Shown: positions 1-12,741, counted from the stretch's first letter. The stretch is DNA of 64,000 nt from Escarpia spicata (GCA_963995525.1 OZ023206.1:72935506-72999505), one strand, 5' to 3'. Program-made: numbers and translations. Notes: a model not told the origin generated them from the letters alone.

Positions 1-2667
1 AAAGAATATATCCAGGCTTATGAAATAAAATGAGAAAGAGAAGCAGATTACGAAGAAGCTGTTTGGTGTAACATAGTTACAGGAAACTCAACGTTAACAG
101 TTTGGTTAGTTTATCGAAGTCCAAACATAAGCATAGGAGAGAATGACAAAATACAAAACGCTATAATGTGAGTAAACAAACGGAACTGTATTATTATGGG
201 GGATTTTAACCACGGGCATATACAATGAAAATCTCTACAGAGTATGGGGAGTGAGGACCACAAGTTTTTAGTTTTAGTTCAAGATACTTTCCTTTCTCAA
301 CATGTGCTAGAATCAACCAGGTGTGAGAATGTGTTAGACATAGTTTTGTCCTCACAGAATGAATTAGTTGACAATGTCAAGATATGTGAGCCACTGGGGA
401 GTAGCGATCACAACCAGATACATTTTACCATCAAAGTAAGATCAGAAAGGAATAGTAAAAAGCAGTATAGGAGAAATTTCCAGAAAGGAAGGTATAAGGA
501 CATAAGGAAATATTTAGCAGAGATAGACTGAAATAACACACTGAAAAATGAGACGGCAACCGAATGCTGGAATATATTAAAGAGTGAAATTAAGTGCATA
601 GTCGATAAATTTGTACCCTTCAAAAAACAAGGAAAACGGTCCAAAAAGAAACACTTATCGAAAGAAGCCATTAGAAAAATTAAGTATAAACAAATGATGT
701 GGAAGTCATATAGATGTACTGGAAATGGTGAAGATTACAACAGTTATAAAGAAGCACTTAACCAAGCTACAGCTGAAATTAGAAATTCAAAGAGAAGCTA
801 TGAACAACAATTAGCTAGTAATATAAAACATGAGAGCTAGAGTTTTTATGCGTATGTTCGAAGCAAACAGAAAGTTCAAGATAAGGTCGGTCCTCTAGAA
901 GATAGTGCTGGAAATATAATATCAGAGGGATTCTTAATGGCAGAAGACCTGAACGAGTACTTTATTTCAGTGTTTCCCAGGGAAGATATTACTTCACTGC
1001 CAGTACCAGAGGCTAAGTTCAAGGGGGCAGATTCAGACTATTTAGGACAATTAATTGTAACCCGGGAAATGGTAGCTAAGAAAATAAGGGCTATGAAGGG
1101 TAATAAATCACCTGGAGTGGATGGTATTCCTCCCAAACTACTATTGGAAATTGTAGAACAAGTTAGCATACTGCTTGCAAAAGTGTTCAACTTGTCATTA
1201 GAAGAGGGAGTGGTTTCTTTAATTTGGAAAGAGGCAACCATTATACTGTTATTTATAAAAGGTTCGAGAAACAAGTCAGAGAACTATAGACCAGTGAGTT
1301 TAACATCAGTGATTTGTAAATTATTAGAAAGACTAATTAAAGATCACATGGTTTATTTTCTTGTTAAACAAAACTTGATAAACCCATCTCAACATGGTTT
1401 TTTTAAAGCGAGGTCATGCTTAACAAATATGTTATGTTTTTTTGAAGACATCACTAAGTGGGTAGATGAGGGATCACAAGTAGATACCGTCTACTTAGAA
1501 TTTCAAAAAGCTTTCGACAAAGTACCACATCAAAGACTACTGCTTAAACTAAAGGCCCATGGCATAGGAAATGGTATAATAAACAATGGTGATTGACAGA
1601 AGATAACGTGTAGTAGTTGATGGGGAGGCTTCAAACTGGAAATCGGTATTGAGTGGGGTACCACAGGGATCAGTATTAGGACCAATATTATTCTTAATAT
1701 ATATCAACGATTTGGATGATGAAATAACAAGCAAGGTGTTGAAATTTGCGTATGATACAAAAGTGTTTAGAACAATTAAATGTGATGGAGATAGACAGCA
1801 TTTACAAGATGATCTTGACAGCTTGATCAAATGGTCTGAAAAGTGGCAAATGCTGTTCAATTTTGAGAAATGTAAATACCTCCACACAGGACATGGGAAC
1901 GAAGAGGTAGAATATACAATGGGGGGTACTGTACTAAGTACTACTGTAAAAGAAAAGGACTTAGGGTTATCCATTAGTGCTGATGTGAAGGTTTCAGAGC
2001 AGTGCGGAATTGCAGCTTCAAAGTGAAATCAAATCCTTGGATTAATACGGCGAAACATAATATATAAGGAAAAAGAGCTAATAATACCGCTGTACAAAAC
2101 AATAGTTAGGCCTCATTTAGAATATCGTAATCAAGCGTGGAGGCCATATCGCAGGAAGGACATAGATATGCTAGAAAGAGTGCAGAGGAGAGCAACTAAA
2201 ATGATACCAAAACTGAGGGATGTTAGTTACGAAATACGACAAAAAAATGCGGTTTAACAACACTAGAGACCATATTGAGAGGAGATCAGATAGAAGTGTT
2301 CAACATTTTGAAGGGTTATGAAAATATTGATAGAAATATTTTTTTCTCAGTTAAGAAAGATAGAAGGACTAGAGGACATGAACTTACATTAGCAAAGGAG
2401 CAGAGTAGACTGGATATAAGAAAGTTTTAATTTTCACAAAGGATTGTAAATGAATGGAACAGATTACCTGCTGATTGTGTGGGTGCTAGTAGCGTGAATA
2501 TGTTTAAAAATAAAATCGACACATACATCAGAAGGGCGGGATATACATAGATAAAAGGGTCGGACTCTCGATAAGCCAAAGGGCTTCCTTATCCACCTGC
2601 CACCTAGAGTTAACTCTCTGGGTGGCAATCTTGTTAAATCTTGTTAAATCTTGTTAAATCTTGTTAA
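1..2667 (+). mobile_element. CR1/L2-like non-LTR retrotransposon, decayed copy 1 (continues left of the window)
   Basis: Relic of a LINE encoding an apurinic-type endonuclease followed by reverse transcriptase. Endonuclease remains are readable near 190-420 (GDFNHGHIQ, SSDHNQIHF) and RT remains from 937 (YRPVSLTSVICKLLERL at about 1285-1335, GVPQGSVLGPILFLIYIND at about 1655-1710). Motif C reads FAYDTKVF instead of FADDTKVF, so a catalytic Asp is lost, and many in-frame stops are present. The 3' end carries a tail of about four copies of the 10-mer TTGTTAAATC (2631-2667), shared with the other copies of this family at 9425, 24442 and 46924. The tail abuts the degenerate repeat that precedes the gene A promoter. 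The 5' end lies outside the window. Family naming rests on the RT motifs and the short-repeat tail, not on a database match. Confidence 0.9.
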
Positions 2668-3300
2668 GATGGAGTAGTGTTTTGGCCAGAAAATCAACGC
2701 ATACCCCCATAGAAAGATATCAATATAACCAGAAATAACGAATCCAGGGGCGTTGCATGAGAGGGTGGTCTGGGGGGGGGGGGGGGGGGGGCCACAACAA
2801 CATCCACTGACGTTGTTTCGCTCCCGGTCCGACATAACTACAGCTTCCTATGTCTCGGCCCGACTGGTGACAACTAAAGACGGAAGCAGGGGGACGAATG
2901 CTGTTGAACATTTTTCATTGCCGCGTTGCCGTCATTTCTGCATATCATAACATAAACGGGGGCACATTTCAAAGGTTGTGGGGGTACGATCACGTGGGCC
3001 CATTAAAAAGTCTACGAGCTTGAACATTCCAAAGGTGTAGGGGGCAGGTGCCCCCTAATCCCAGACACGCCTATGGCATATATATGTCAGAATGTTTGAA
3101 TTCATGAAGAAAAAAAACATGTTCACTCTCTAGAAGTATAAGGCAAAAAAGTTGACCTTTGTACAATATCATTAAAGGTCAATAGAACAAATTGCAACAT
3201 GTATTTTGTTTTTTATTGCTAAGACATTGGTGATGCATTTATGTAGATTACTATGAACTAATATTCAATGCATACGGGGAAACATTGGCTCTCCACTAAC
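2668..3300. other. Degenerate repeat and upstream flank of gene A
   Basis: No coding potential is recognised. The segment starts with the phrase TTTTGGCCAGAAAATCAAC, contains a run of 20 G (2772-2791), and is alignable with the flank upstream of gene B (29600-30240); its start also matches 43850-43930 upstream of locus C. It therefore belongs to the duplicated FReD unit. Short ORFs here are G-run or low-complexity artefacts. Confidence 0.6.
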
Positions 3301-3460
3301 ATGGTTTTGATACAAAGGGTGCAGAAGTTGAGCACCCGAACAGGATGTTCACGGATCCAAAGTTCACCGCGAATTAGTCACTCAGTGGAACGAAAAGTCT
3401 GCTGACATTTCGCGTGTAGTTGTTTAACGGCGACCACACAGTCAACCGTACTGCAGAGCT
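3301..3460 (+). promoter_or_regulatory. Conserved proximal promoter / 5' UTR of gene A
   Basis: About 160 bases directly upstream of the gene A ATG are conserved at 30240-30400 (gene B), 44050-44205 (locus C) and, less well, on the minus strand at 56074-56160 (gene D). Shared phrases include GAGCACCCGAACAGGA, TTCACGGATCC and AAAGTCTGCTGACATTTCGC. Conservation beyond the coding start supports a shared promoter or 5' UTR. No convincing TATA box or initiator can be placed, and the transcription start is unknown. Confidence 0.5.
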
Positions 3461-3567
3461 ATGTGTACGCATGTTTACCCAGTGTCTGTACTGGCGGTGG
3501 TTGTTGCCGCATGTATGATACAGCAAGCACCAGTCGTGTCCCAGTGCACGCGAAGACACTGCGGCGA

Positions 3568-3572
<5 letters not shown>

Positions 3573-3600
<28 letters not shown>

Positions 3601-3630
3601 TGGTGACAGCGACAGTGACGTGAGCGTACT
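3573..3630 (+). repeat. Coding GACGGC repeat in exon 1 of gene A
   Basis: Imperfect hexanucleotide repeat encoding alternating Asp-Gly then Asp-Ser, between the signal peptide and the coiled coil. Locus C has a shorter version (about 44310-44340), gene B only a degenerate acidic stretch, and gene D lacks it. The linker length therefore varies between paralogues. Confidence 0.8.
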
Positions 3631-4705
3631 GACAGCGATGGTATATCGCCTCCAGAACACAGTGGAGCATCTTCATCAACACATAAATGTTTCAATGGAA
3701 AAGCTGCGGCAACAGCAAAGTATTTCAACAGAAAGATTGCAGCAACAGCTAAATGATTCGACGGAACAACAACAAAAACAACTGACGAAACTTACAGAGA
3801 CACAGGCAAAACAAGGAGAGTGTATGTATTGTTTAATTCCCACTACTGTTGATGTAGTAACACCACAGTAGTTATTAATGCTGTCTCCGGCAATACACTG
3901 TCTACAATAGACACTAATTTATAAATGGCACATTTCACTATGTATGGAAAACGGGGGCAAACCGGACACTCGAAAAGGAAAACAAAATGCACACTTTTTA
4001 TTTTATGCATTTAAAAGAATTCATATTATAAACTAATTATTTGCATCTACAATAAACATTTATAACATCAATGGTTCATTACGAATGCGGTCTAAAAATA
4101 AAAGATTATAAGGAACCATCCGTTAACCTGACCGCACACATCTTGCTTGTAACCGGAGTACGAATTTAACGCTAAGACTATTGCCTTAACATATTAAGCG
4201 TTTTCTTTAAGTAATTACGCAACTGCGTGATTCTACGCATTTGTCCAGTCCTTCACGTGATCTGTTGCCTAGCCACGCAGCGGATACATCAATTGACTAA
4301 TCTAAGTACTACATCTTGGTTTGCCTGTGTCACAAATAAAATAATGCGCGTGATCTTCATAAAGCTTTGTCTCGTTAACAATGTTTATAACAGTAATTAC
4401 TAATATGATGTGCATTACAATACAAGGGCGGCATGACATCTGCTATATGAACCATCCCCGCCTATGATTGTTGCTCTTAAATCTTTACTACGTGTTTTTG
4501 TCATATAGAAAACAAATTGGGCTTCAATTTCAACATAATATACGACAAAATGTTCGAACGTTCCACGTAATCGGCATCAATTTTGTATGCCTTGACGGAC
4601 TTTTTGGTCATGTTTGTTCCGGCGATAACTAAAGGTGTATATAGGGTGCACTGTCTTTGGACCCCAGCAGTACTCCAGTTGAACCCTAATTCCTTAATCT
4701 TTACT

Positions 4706-4838
<133 letters not shown>

Positions 4839-5550
4839 TTAGCCTATGTTCGTTCCATGCCAGTATTCACTCATAGTTCATTTATAGTTCAAAGGTGGAA
4901 CATGTTTCAATAACTAGTAATAAACAATAATGCACTCCACTCTCTCGAACTAGCACGTCACTGCGTCGCATGTTGGCGCGTCACGCGTCGGCCTTTGGCA
5001 CGACACGCGTTAACACGTTGACGCGCCACGCTTTGGCACGTTGACGCGCCACGCATTGGTACGTTGGCATGTTGGCGAACTGAATACAGTTACCGCGTTG
5101 GGCACATCAGCGCACTGGCATGACGTGGTCGATTAGGTTGGCGTAAAAAACCTGAACTTCGAAAAATAAAAACGTATTTTTTATTTTCATTTGTAATGTT
5201 GGCTATACATTGCTTGAACTTGCAATCATCAATCGAATAAGTCTCTAATGCTTCTAAAATATAAGAGACATGTTTAGGTTATGTACATGAAAAGGTTCTA
5301 TATTTGTATTAACTGTATTTATGAGAGCATTGATTATAATATTTATATTGCATATTTTGTAGGTCGGGACCATTAGGCAATGTCACGTTGTCTTAATTGT
5401 AGGTGAATCCCCACTAAATGATAGCAGGATTAACTAACGGGTAACTAAGTTTGGCCCCAACCCCGACAGTTAACGTATATAAACGTGGTATTAAAGCAAA
5501 TGCAGAGACGGTTGTGGGCCTACCTTAAACGATGTCACGTTATTTTGATC
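4839..5550 (+). repeat. Intron 1 block nearly identical to gene B intron 1 (32439-33150)
   Basis: Line-by-line comparison at a constant offset of 27,600 bases shows about six differences over about 716 bases and no length change. It includes a CpG-rich stretch of degenerate TTGGCACG / ACGCGTC-type short repeats (about 4960-5090). The flanks on both sides are much more diverged between A and B. Confidence 0.85.
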
Positions 5551-5569
5551 CTTAGATACTACTACAACT

Positions 5570-5945
5570 ACTATTAGCCTATGTTCGTGGCATGCCAGTA
5601 TTCATTCATAGTCTATTCATAGCTGAAAGGTTGGACATGTTTTCATAACTAGTAATAAACAAGAAAGCACAGTGACCAAGTTTGTTAACTGATACATGTG
5701 GATTAGGGCGCCAGGCAACTGTCTCAAACTGGCAGGTCACTGCGCCGCACGTTGGCACCCAACGCGTCGGCACGTTGGCACGACACGCGTTGACACGTTG
5801 ACGCGCTACGCTTTAGCACGTTGACGCCCCACTCATTGGCAGTTTGGCATGGTGGCGCGCTGAATACAGTTAAGGCGTTGGACACATCAGCACATTGGTA
5901 TGAAGTGGTTGGTGAGGTTGGCGTAAAATAAACCTGAACATATAA
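5570..5945 (+). repeat. Diverged second copy of the 4839-5150 block
   Basis: Starts with the same AGCCTATGTTCG phrase and the same CpG-rich short-repeat stretch as 4839-5150, but clearly diverged. This is a direct internal duplication of roughly 0.73 kb period inside intron 1. No coding function is apparent. Confidence 0.7.
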
Positions 5946-7375
5946 ATAAAAACATATTTTTTATTTTGAATTATATGTGTAATGTTGTGTCTACATTGCT
6001 GGGACTTGCCATATTAGCTACGATAATACAGATGGTAGTCGTAAAATGTTCTGCCGTTCGTAAATCGAATAAATCTTTATATATATAAAATAAATTTCGG
6101 AAACGTCTACGAGTGGAATTGATATTCTAAATTGCTACCAGTTATTTAATTCATTAACACATTGTTTAAACAATTGTCTTTTATAAAACCTGAACATGTA
6201 CACGAAAGACGACATTTAAATATGTCTTCTGTACCACACGGAATCAACATAATTTAATGTTTTTTTAGGGGATCTGATAATGCCAATATTATTTTGTATT
6301 ACCGACATTCGCCGCGGGGCGATCTCTATCGGATGGAAATAGTTTTGTAACTATTTGTGCCAACCACCACAGAAAATGTAGCGTATTATATTCTGATTCT
6401 AACAGATTTAAATCCTCGCATCGTGCTGTAGCCGTTGAGTTACAAACTTGCATGTCCACCATAGCTACATGGCGTATTCATACGTCTGTTTACAACTTGA
6501 ATACTGTTATCAATGTTGAGATTGACCTACCCTTTTGTCTTGGTGCGCTTCTGAGCTTGGTTCCAATGATTTAGGCGCAATAGAAGTTACCTTATCGTTA
6601 TTTGATGCGCGCGAATGCCAATACTCTCGATCGACATTTATTTCATATGCATTCCCGTAATTTCACTCAGTGTTGAAGTGACATCTTCCTGCCCGCGACT
6701 GCTACGATCTATTGAAGGACGGCAACAATGTCAGTGGCGTGTACGAGGTCTATCTGGCCAAGGCGACGACGTATGTCCGCGTGTATTGCGACATGGAGAC
6801 GGACGGCGGCGGCTGGCTCGTACGTATTACGTTCACTTGTTCATAATATCTACTTGTACTCCGGCAGATGACACCACTCTGTGCAGCTCTATTTACTGGT
6901 CACCACTCTAAAGAAATCTGCAGAAACCAAGAGTTATTTCTCATCTGGTTTCTGCATCTCTTTAGTGGCTTTTCTTTCTTCCTCTATCCTATAAAAGGTT
7001 GCTCCAGTGAATGAGTGTGTGGATTATTTCTTGTCCACTGCCCACATGAATACCCCAGGGGGAGACGTACAGTTTGCCCCCCCAGAAAATATAATTATTT
7101 AAATTTATTCATATGATAAAACTAAGTTAAGTTAGTAACAAGTTATCATATAGTTTTAATGTAGGCATATCATACGATCGTCGTGACATATTTGTAAGCG
7201 TCAATGCTTGATGTAGTTCCACGTTTTTTGGTGAGCCTCAAGTGAGGTGTAGATTGGGGTATCACAGGGTGTACTTGTAAGTTTTGTTGTATCTCAGCCC
7301 CCCCCCCAATAGTTTACATATTACAGTCCCTCTGTTACAGTGGCGATTACTTTACAGTTTAGTTACTAAACGACC

Positions 7376-7530
7376 TCGAACTTGCACACTGGTGTGCGTG
7401 TTTGAATATTGCATGTGTGTGAGTACGCGCGCGCGTGCATGCGTGCCAGCCTGCGTGCGTGCGTGTGTACGAGCGTGCGTGTGTGCGTGCGTCCGCGTGT
7501 GTCCGCGTGCGTGCGTGTTTGGGCGAGTGT
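7376..7530 (+). repeat. Degenerate GCGTGCGT/GTGT purine-pyrimidine tract in intron 2 of gene A
   Basis: Alternating purine-pyrimidine sequence rich in GCGTGCGTGT, interrupted by other bases. Open frames across it (Cys-Val-Arg or His-Thr-Arg rich) are compositional artefacts. Confidence 0.7.
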
Positions 7531-8472
7531 GAAATTTGTCTCCCCATAATTCCACGACGACGGCAGCTAACAACTTGGAACATCTTATGTATGCCCCAAA
7601 TATATGCATGGTTCTGAATTTGCAAACCGTGAATTTAATTTGTTTTTGATATCATAGTAAATATAATACCTTCTTCAACAAATGTGTCGCTGGAAGTAAC
7701 CAGAAATTGTGAATAGTGTTCACGTTATGGCACTTTCCATTTGAATACCATATCACCGAAACCAGGTCTAAATCTGAAAAAAATCAGTAGCGCCATACAG
7801 CAGATTTTGTAGAAAGGAAGAACAGTAGCTGAGTTAGCCTCGAATACCTAGATTATGTAATAAGGCGGCACTGTGTTCCACGTATCATCTTCTTGCCGGC
7901 AGACTTCAATATGTCGAACGGAGTCGATTGCAACAAGCGAGACTATTGTTGTAGCTTGCCACCTTGCTGGAAGTGTTAGTTCGGGTGGTTGCACAAAGAT
8001 GGCCTCATCCTAGTCGACTCCGCGATGGTACCGTTTGAACAGATGGCCTTATCAAGGACAATTGGGAATCAATGAGTAGACTACACATGGGAATTCGGCG
8101 AAATCAGATAGCACAAATATACACACTCACAAAACTTTGATATTATTCACCCCATGCAAAGCCTGGCACTGTGGCTAGTGAGTAATAAATGTGGACTCGT
8201 CATTCATTGCGTCTAGCAAGGACGCAGGTACCTTGTTATGTAGCTTCTTCAGCATAATTTTGTCGACGCTAGTCACTGCGGCACTCACCGCCAAAGACAT
8301 TGACGGTGAACACTGCATGTACAGTTCACTCCAGATAACTCGAATTCGCATAAGTGTGTTTTTGTCTAGTTGACCCTTTTTCCTTGTGAGGTTGGAATTA
8401 TCCAGAGTGTATTACATGTGTTTGTTGTAACATGGTGTCAATTGCTGTGTTGATGGTCGCTGCCAAACGGAC

Positions 8473-8576
8473 GTTATCGTAGTCACACGTTGATGTTTCT
8501 TGCTACATACAAATGAGTGTTCATTGTGACATGTAGATTTTCTGTGTGACATGTTTTTGTTCATTGTGACGTGTAG
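8473..8576 (+). repeat. Short minisatellite abutting the exon 3 acceptor of gene A
   Basis: About five imperfect units of the pattern TGTAGGTGTTCGTTGTCACG end exactly at the TAG acceptor of exon 3, whose first bases GTGTTCC repeat the start of the unit. Homologous arrays stand before exon 3 in genes B and D and in the wreck of locus C. Confidence 0.7.
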
Positions 8577-8759
<183 letters not shown>

Positions 8760-9424
8760 TGAAATACACCTACATAACACATGCATATTACAACAGTATT
8801 GTTATTATTTAATAACACTTTCTTTATACAAACAAATATAAATGTAACGTCATATCTTTCAGGTAGTATTTAGTTTGACATGATTTAGATTAGTGTTTGT
8901 TGTGTACGTTTGACGATACTTTCAATAGCAGTAAATTATTATTTTTGTGTTTTATTTCTTTCGTTTTACCTGGTGATACTTTATTACAGCGGTTATATAT
9001 GTTGTACACGTGATGAGGTGTGCACCATTAAACTATATATTTCAGGCAACGATTACCTTAATGATATAACATCGCAAGCAAGATATTCGCTACGAATAGA
9101 TATGGAAGACTTTGACAGTGAAAGCAGATATGCAGTATACACCAAGTTCGCTGTTGCCCCGGAAGGAGACAAGTACAAACTCGTACTCGGGGCTTACAGC
9201 GGCACGGCAGGTAAATGGAATATGTATTTATATGCATGCGTATACGTTGTACAAGAACAAAATATTACACAAGTACGTTTGTATTTTGACTGTTCAGTCT
9301 GAAAAATTCTTGCGTCAGTGTAGCTGTACTTCTGATTGCGTTACAAATCACAGCGGAAATGTATAATTAGATCGCTACATCCTTCATTCATAATGGAATA
9401 GTCAAATTAAGAACATATGTCATA

Positions 9425-12335
9425 CATTCTCATTCTCTTCTGAAGCTGGATATAAATGTGTTTGTTTAAATGCAAGGAGTATAGTAAACAAAAGAAATGA
9501 ACTAAACATTATGGTAGAGGATATTGACCCTCATATAATAGGTATAACCGAATCCTGGACCACCACCGATATATCAGATGCTGAATTAGATGCTGAATTG
9601 GGACTGACAGGATATGTAATGTTTAGAAAAGATAGAATAGGAAGAAAGGGAGGTGGAGTTATTTTATATATTAAAGAATCTATTCAGGCTTATGAAATAA
9701 AATTAGAAAGAGAAGCAGATTGCGAAGAAGCTGTTTGGTGTAACATAGTTACAGGAAACTCAACGTTGACGGTTGGGTTGGTTTATCGAAGTCCAAACAT
9801 AAGCATAGAAGAGAATGAAAAAATACAAAACGCTATAAGGGAAGTAAGCAAACGGGACTGTATTATTATGGGGGATTTTAACCATGGGCATATACAATGG
9901 AAATCTCTACAGAGTATGGGGAGAGAGGACCACAAGTTTTTAGTTTTAGTTCAAGATACATTCCTTTCTCAACATGTGCTAGAACCAACCATGGGTGAGA
10001 ATGTGTTAGACATAGTTTTGTCCTCACAGAATGAATTAGTTGACAATGTCAAGATATGTGAGCCACTGGGGAGTAGCGATCACAACCAGATACATTTTAC
10101 CATCAAAGTAAAATCAGAAAGAAATAGCAAAAAGCAGTATAGGAGAAATGTCCACAAAGGAAGGTATAAGGACATGAGGAAATATTTAGCAAAGATAGAC
10201 TGGAATAAGACACTGAAAAATAAGACGGCAACAGAATGCTGGAATATATTAAAGAGTGAAATTAAGTGCATAATCGATAAATTTGTACCCTTCAAAAACC
10301 AAGGAAAACGGTCCAAAAAGAAACACTTATCGAAAGAAGCCATTAGAAAAATTAAGTATAAACAAATGATGTGGAAGTCATATAGATGTACTGGAAATGA
10401 TGAAGACTACAACAATTATAAAGAAGCACTTAACCAAGCTACTGCTGAAATTAGAAATTCAAAGAGAAGCTATGAACAACAATTAGCTAGTAATATAAAA
10501 CATGACAGCAAGAGTTTTTATGCGTATGTTCGAAGCAAACAGAAAGTTCAAGATAAGGTCGGTCCTCTAGAAGATAGTGCTGGAAATATGATATCAGAGG
10601 GATTCATAATGGCAGAAGACCTGAATGAGTACTTTAGTTCAGTGTTTACCAGGGAAGATATTAGTTCACTGCCAATACCAGAGGCTAAGTTCAAGGGGGC
10701 AGATTCAGACTATTTAGGACAATTAATTGTAACCCCGGAAATGGTAGCTAAGAAAATAAGGGCTATGAAGGAAAATAAATCACCTGGAGTGGATGGTATT
10801 CCAACCAAACTACTATTGGAAATTGTAGAACAAATTAGCATACCACTTGCAACAGTTTTCAACTTGTCATTAGAAGAGGGAGTGGTTCCTTTAGAATGGA
10901 AAGAAGCAAACATTATACCGTTATTCAAAAAAGGTTCGAGAAACAAGTCAGAGAACTATAGACCAGTGAGTTTAACATCAGTGATTTGTAAATTATTAGA
11001 AAGACTAATTAAAGATCACATGGTGGATTTTCTTGTTAAACAAAACTTGATAAACCCATCTCAACATGGTTTTTTTTAAAGCGAGGTCATGCTTAACAAA
11101 TATGTTATGTTTTTTGGAAGACATCACTAAGTGGGTAGATGAGGGAACACCAGTAGATATCGTCTACTTAGATTTTCAAAAAGCTTTTGACAAAGTACCA
11201 CATCAAAGATTACTGCTTAAACTAAAGGCCCGTGGCATAGGAAATGGTATAATAAACTGGATAGAACAATGGCTGATTGACAGAAGACAACGTGTAGTAG
11301 TTGATGGGGAGGCTTCAAACTGGAAATCGGTATTGAGTGGGGTACCACAGGGATCAGTATTAGGTCCTATATTATTCTTAATATACATCAACGATTTGGA
11401 TGATGAAATAACAAGCAAGGTGTTGAAATTTGCGGATGATACAAAAGTGTTTAGAAGGATTAAAAGTGATGGAGATAGACAGCATTTACAAGATGATCTT
11501 GACAGGTTGATGAAATGGTCTGAAAAATGGCAAATGATGTTCAATTTTGGGAAATGTAAATGCCTCCACATAGGACATGGGAACAAGAGGTAGAATATAC
11601 AATGGGGGGTACTGTACTAAGTACTACTGTAAAAGAAAAGGACTTAGGGTTAACCGTTAGTGCTGATATGAAGATTTCAGAGCAGTGCGGAATTGCAGCT
11701 TCAAAGGGAAATCAAATCCTTGGATTAATTAGGCGAAACATAACGTATAAGGAAAAAGAGCTAATAATACCGCTGTACAAAACAATAGTTAGGCCTCATT
11801 TAGAATATTGTATTCAAGCGTGGAGGCCATATCGCAGGAAGGACATAGATATGCTAGAAAGAGTGCAGAGGAGAGCAACTAAAATGATACCAAATCTGAG
11901 GGATCTTAGTTATGAAATACGCCTAAAAAAATGCGGTTTAACAACACTAGAGACCAGGAGATTGAGAGGAGATCAGATAGAAGTGTTTAAAATATTGAAG
12001 GGTTATGAAAATATTGATAGAAATATGTTTTTCTCAGTTAAGAAAGATAGAAGGACTAGAGGACATGATCTTGCATTAGCAAAGGAGCAGAGTAGATTGG
12101 ATATAAGAAAGTTTTCATTTTCACAAAGGACTGTAAATGAATGGAACAGATTACCTGCTGATTGTGTGGGTGCTAGTAGCGTGAATATGTTTAAAAATAA
12201 AATCGACACATACCTCAGACAGGCGGGATACACATAGATAAAAAGGTCGGACTCTCGAAAAGCCAAGGGCTTCCTTGTCCACCTGCTACCTAGAGTTAAT
12301 TCTCTGGGTGGCAATCTTGTTAAATCTTGTTAAAG
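9425..12335 (+). mobile_element. CR1/L2-like LINE, best-preserved copy 2, in intron 4 of gene A
   Basis: About 2.9 kb, inserted relative to gene B (junctions near B 36215 and 36290). It encodes an endonuclease-reverse transcriptase. The frame is open from about 9430 (CLNARSIVNK, then IIGITESW, VGLVYRSP, IIMGDFN, SSDHN) through the RT (SENYRPVSLTSV, YLDFQKAFDKVP, GVPQGSVLGPILFLIYIND, FADDTKVF) to a C-terminal region ending LRQAGYT-stop at 12237. Only two one-base frameshifts are seen: an extra T in a T run at about 11070 (8 T here, 7 in copy 1) and a missing base at about 11586. Catalytic residues of both domains are intact. It ends with the TTGTTAAATC tail (12315-12334). No ORF1 is present, so it is 5' truncated. 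Confidence 0.93.
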
Positions 12336-12726
12336 TAGGGCTGTGTCTCAATTGTGGCCAACGAATAATGAATTGGAACTGTCATACCTACAGCAAACCC
12401 ATTAGTAACACCAAAATGTTTATCTATCAGAGCACCCGACGTGTCAACATAATTTCCCTTGTTTGATTGTATCGATCAAACCGAAGACCTACGAAAACCA
12501 TGACTGAGTTGTTGGTAGTGTTCTTGTCTTTGGTGCATTGCAAAAATAATGATAACAGAGTCTAGTTTCATTCACAGCTTACATCTATACATACGTCTAT
12601 AGGGAGGAGCTATTTATTAATAAACCCATAGGACTCTGTAGATTTATGCGGGATGGTGTTTTCAGTCAAGGGATTGTTTATTATGATGTAAACCTAAAAC
12701 ATGAATTTTAAAGTGAATTGAATTGT

Positions 12727-12741
12727 ATGTGTGTGTGTGTT

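Noticed and set aside
6615..6911. 98-codon ORF over exon 2 of gene A, and its counterpart at 33929-34405 in gene B
   Set aside because: They read exon 2 in a shifted frame (CPRLLRS) rather than the FReD frame (ARDCYDLL), and run into the intron.
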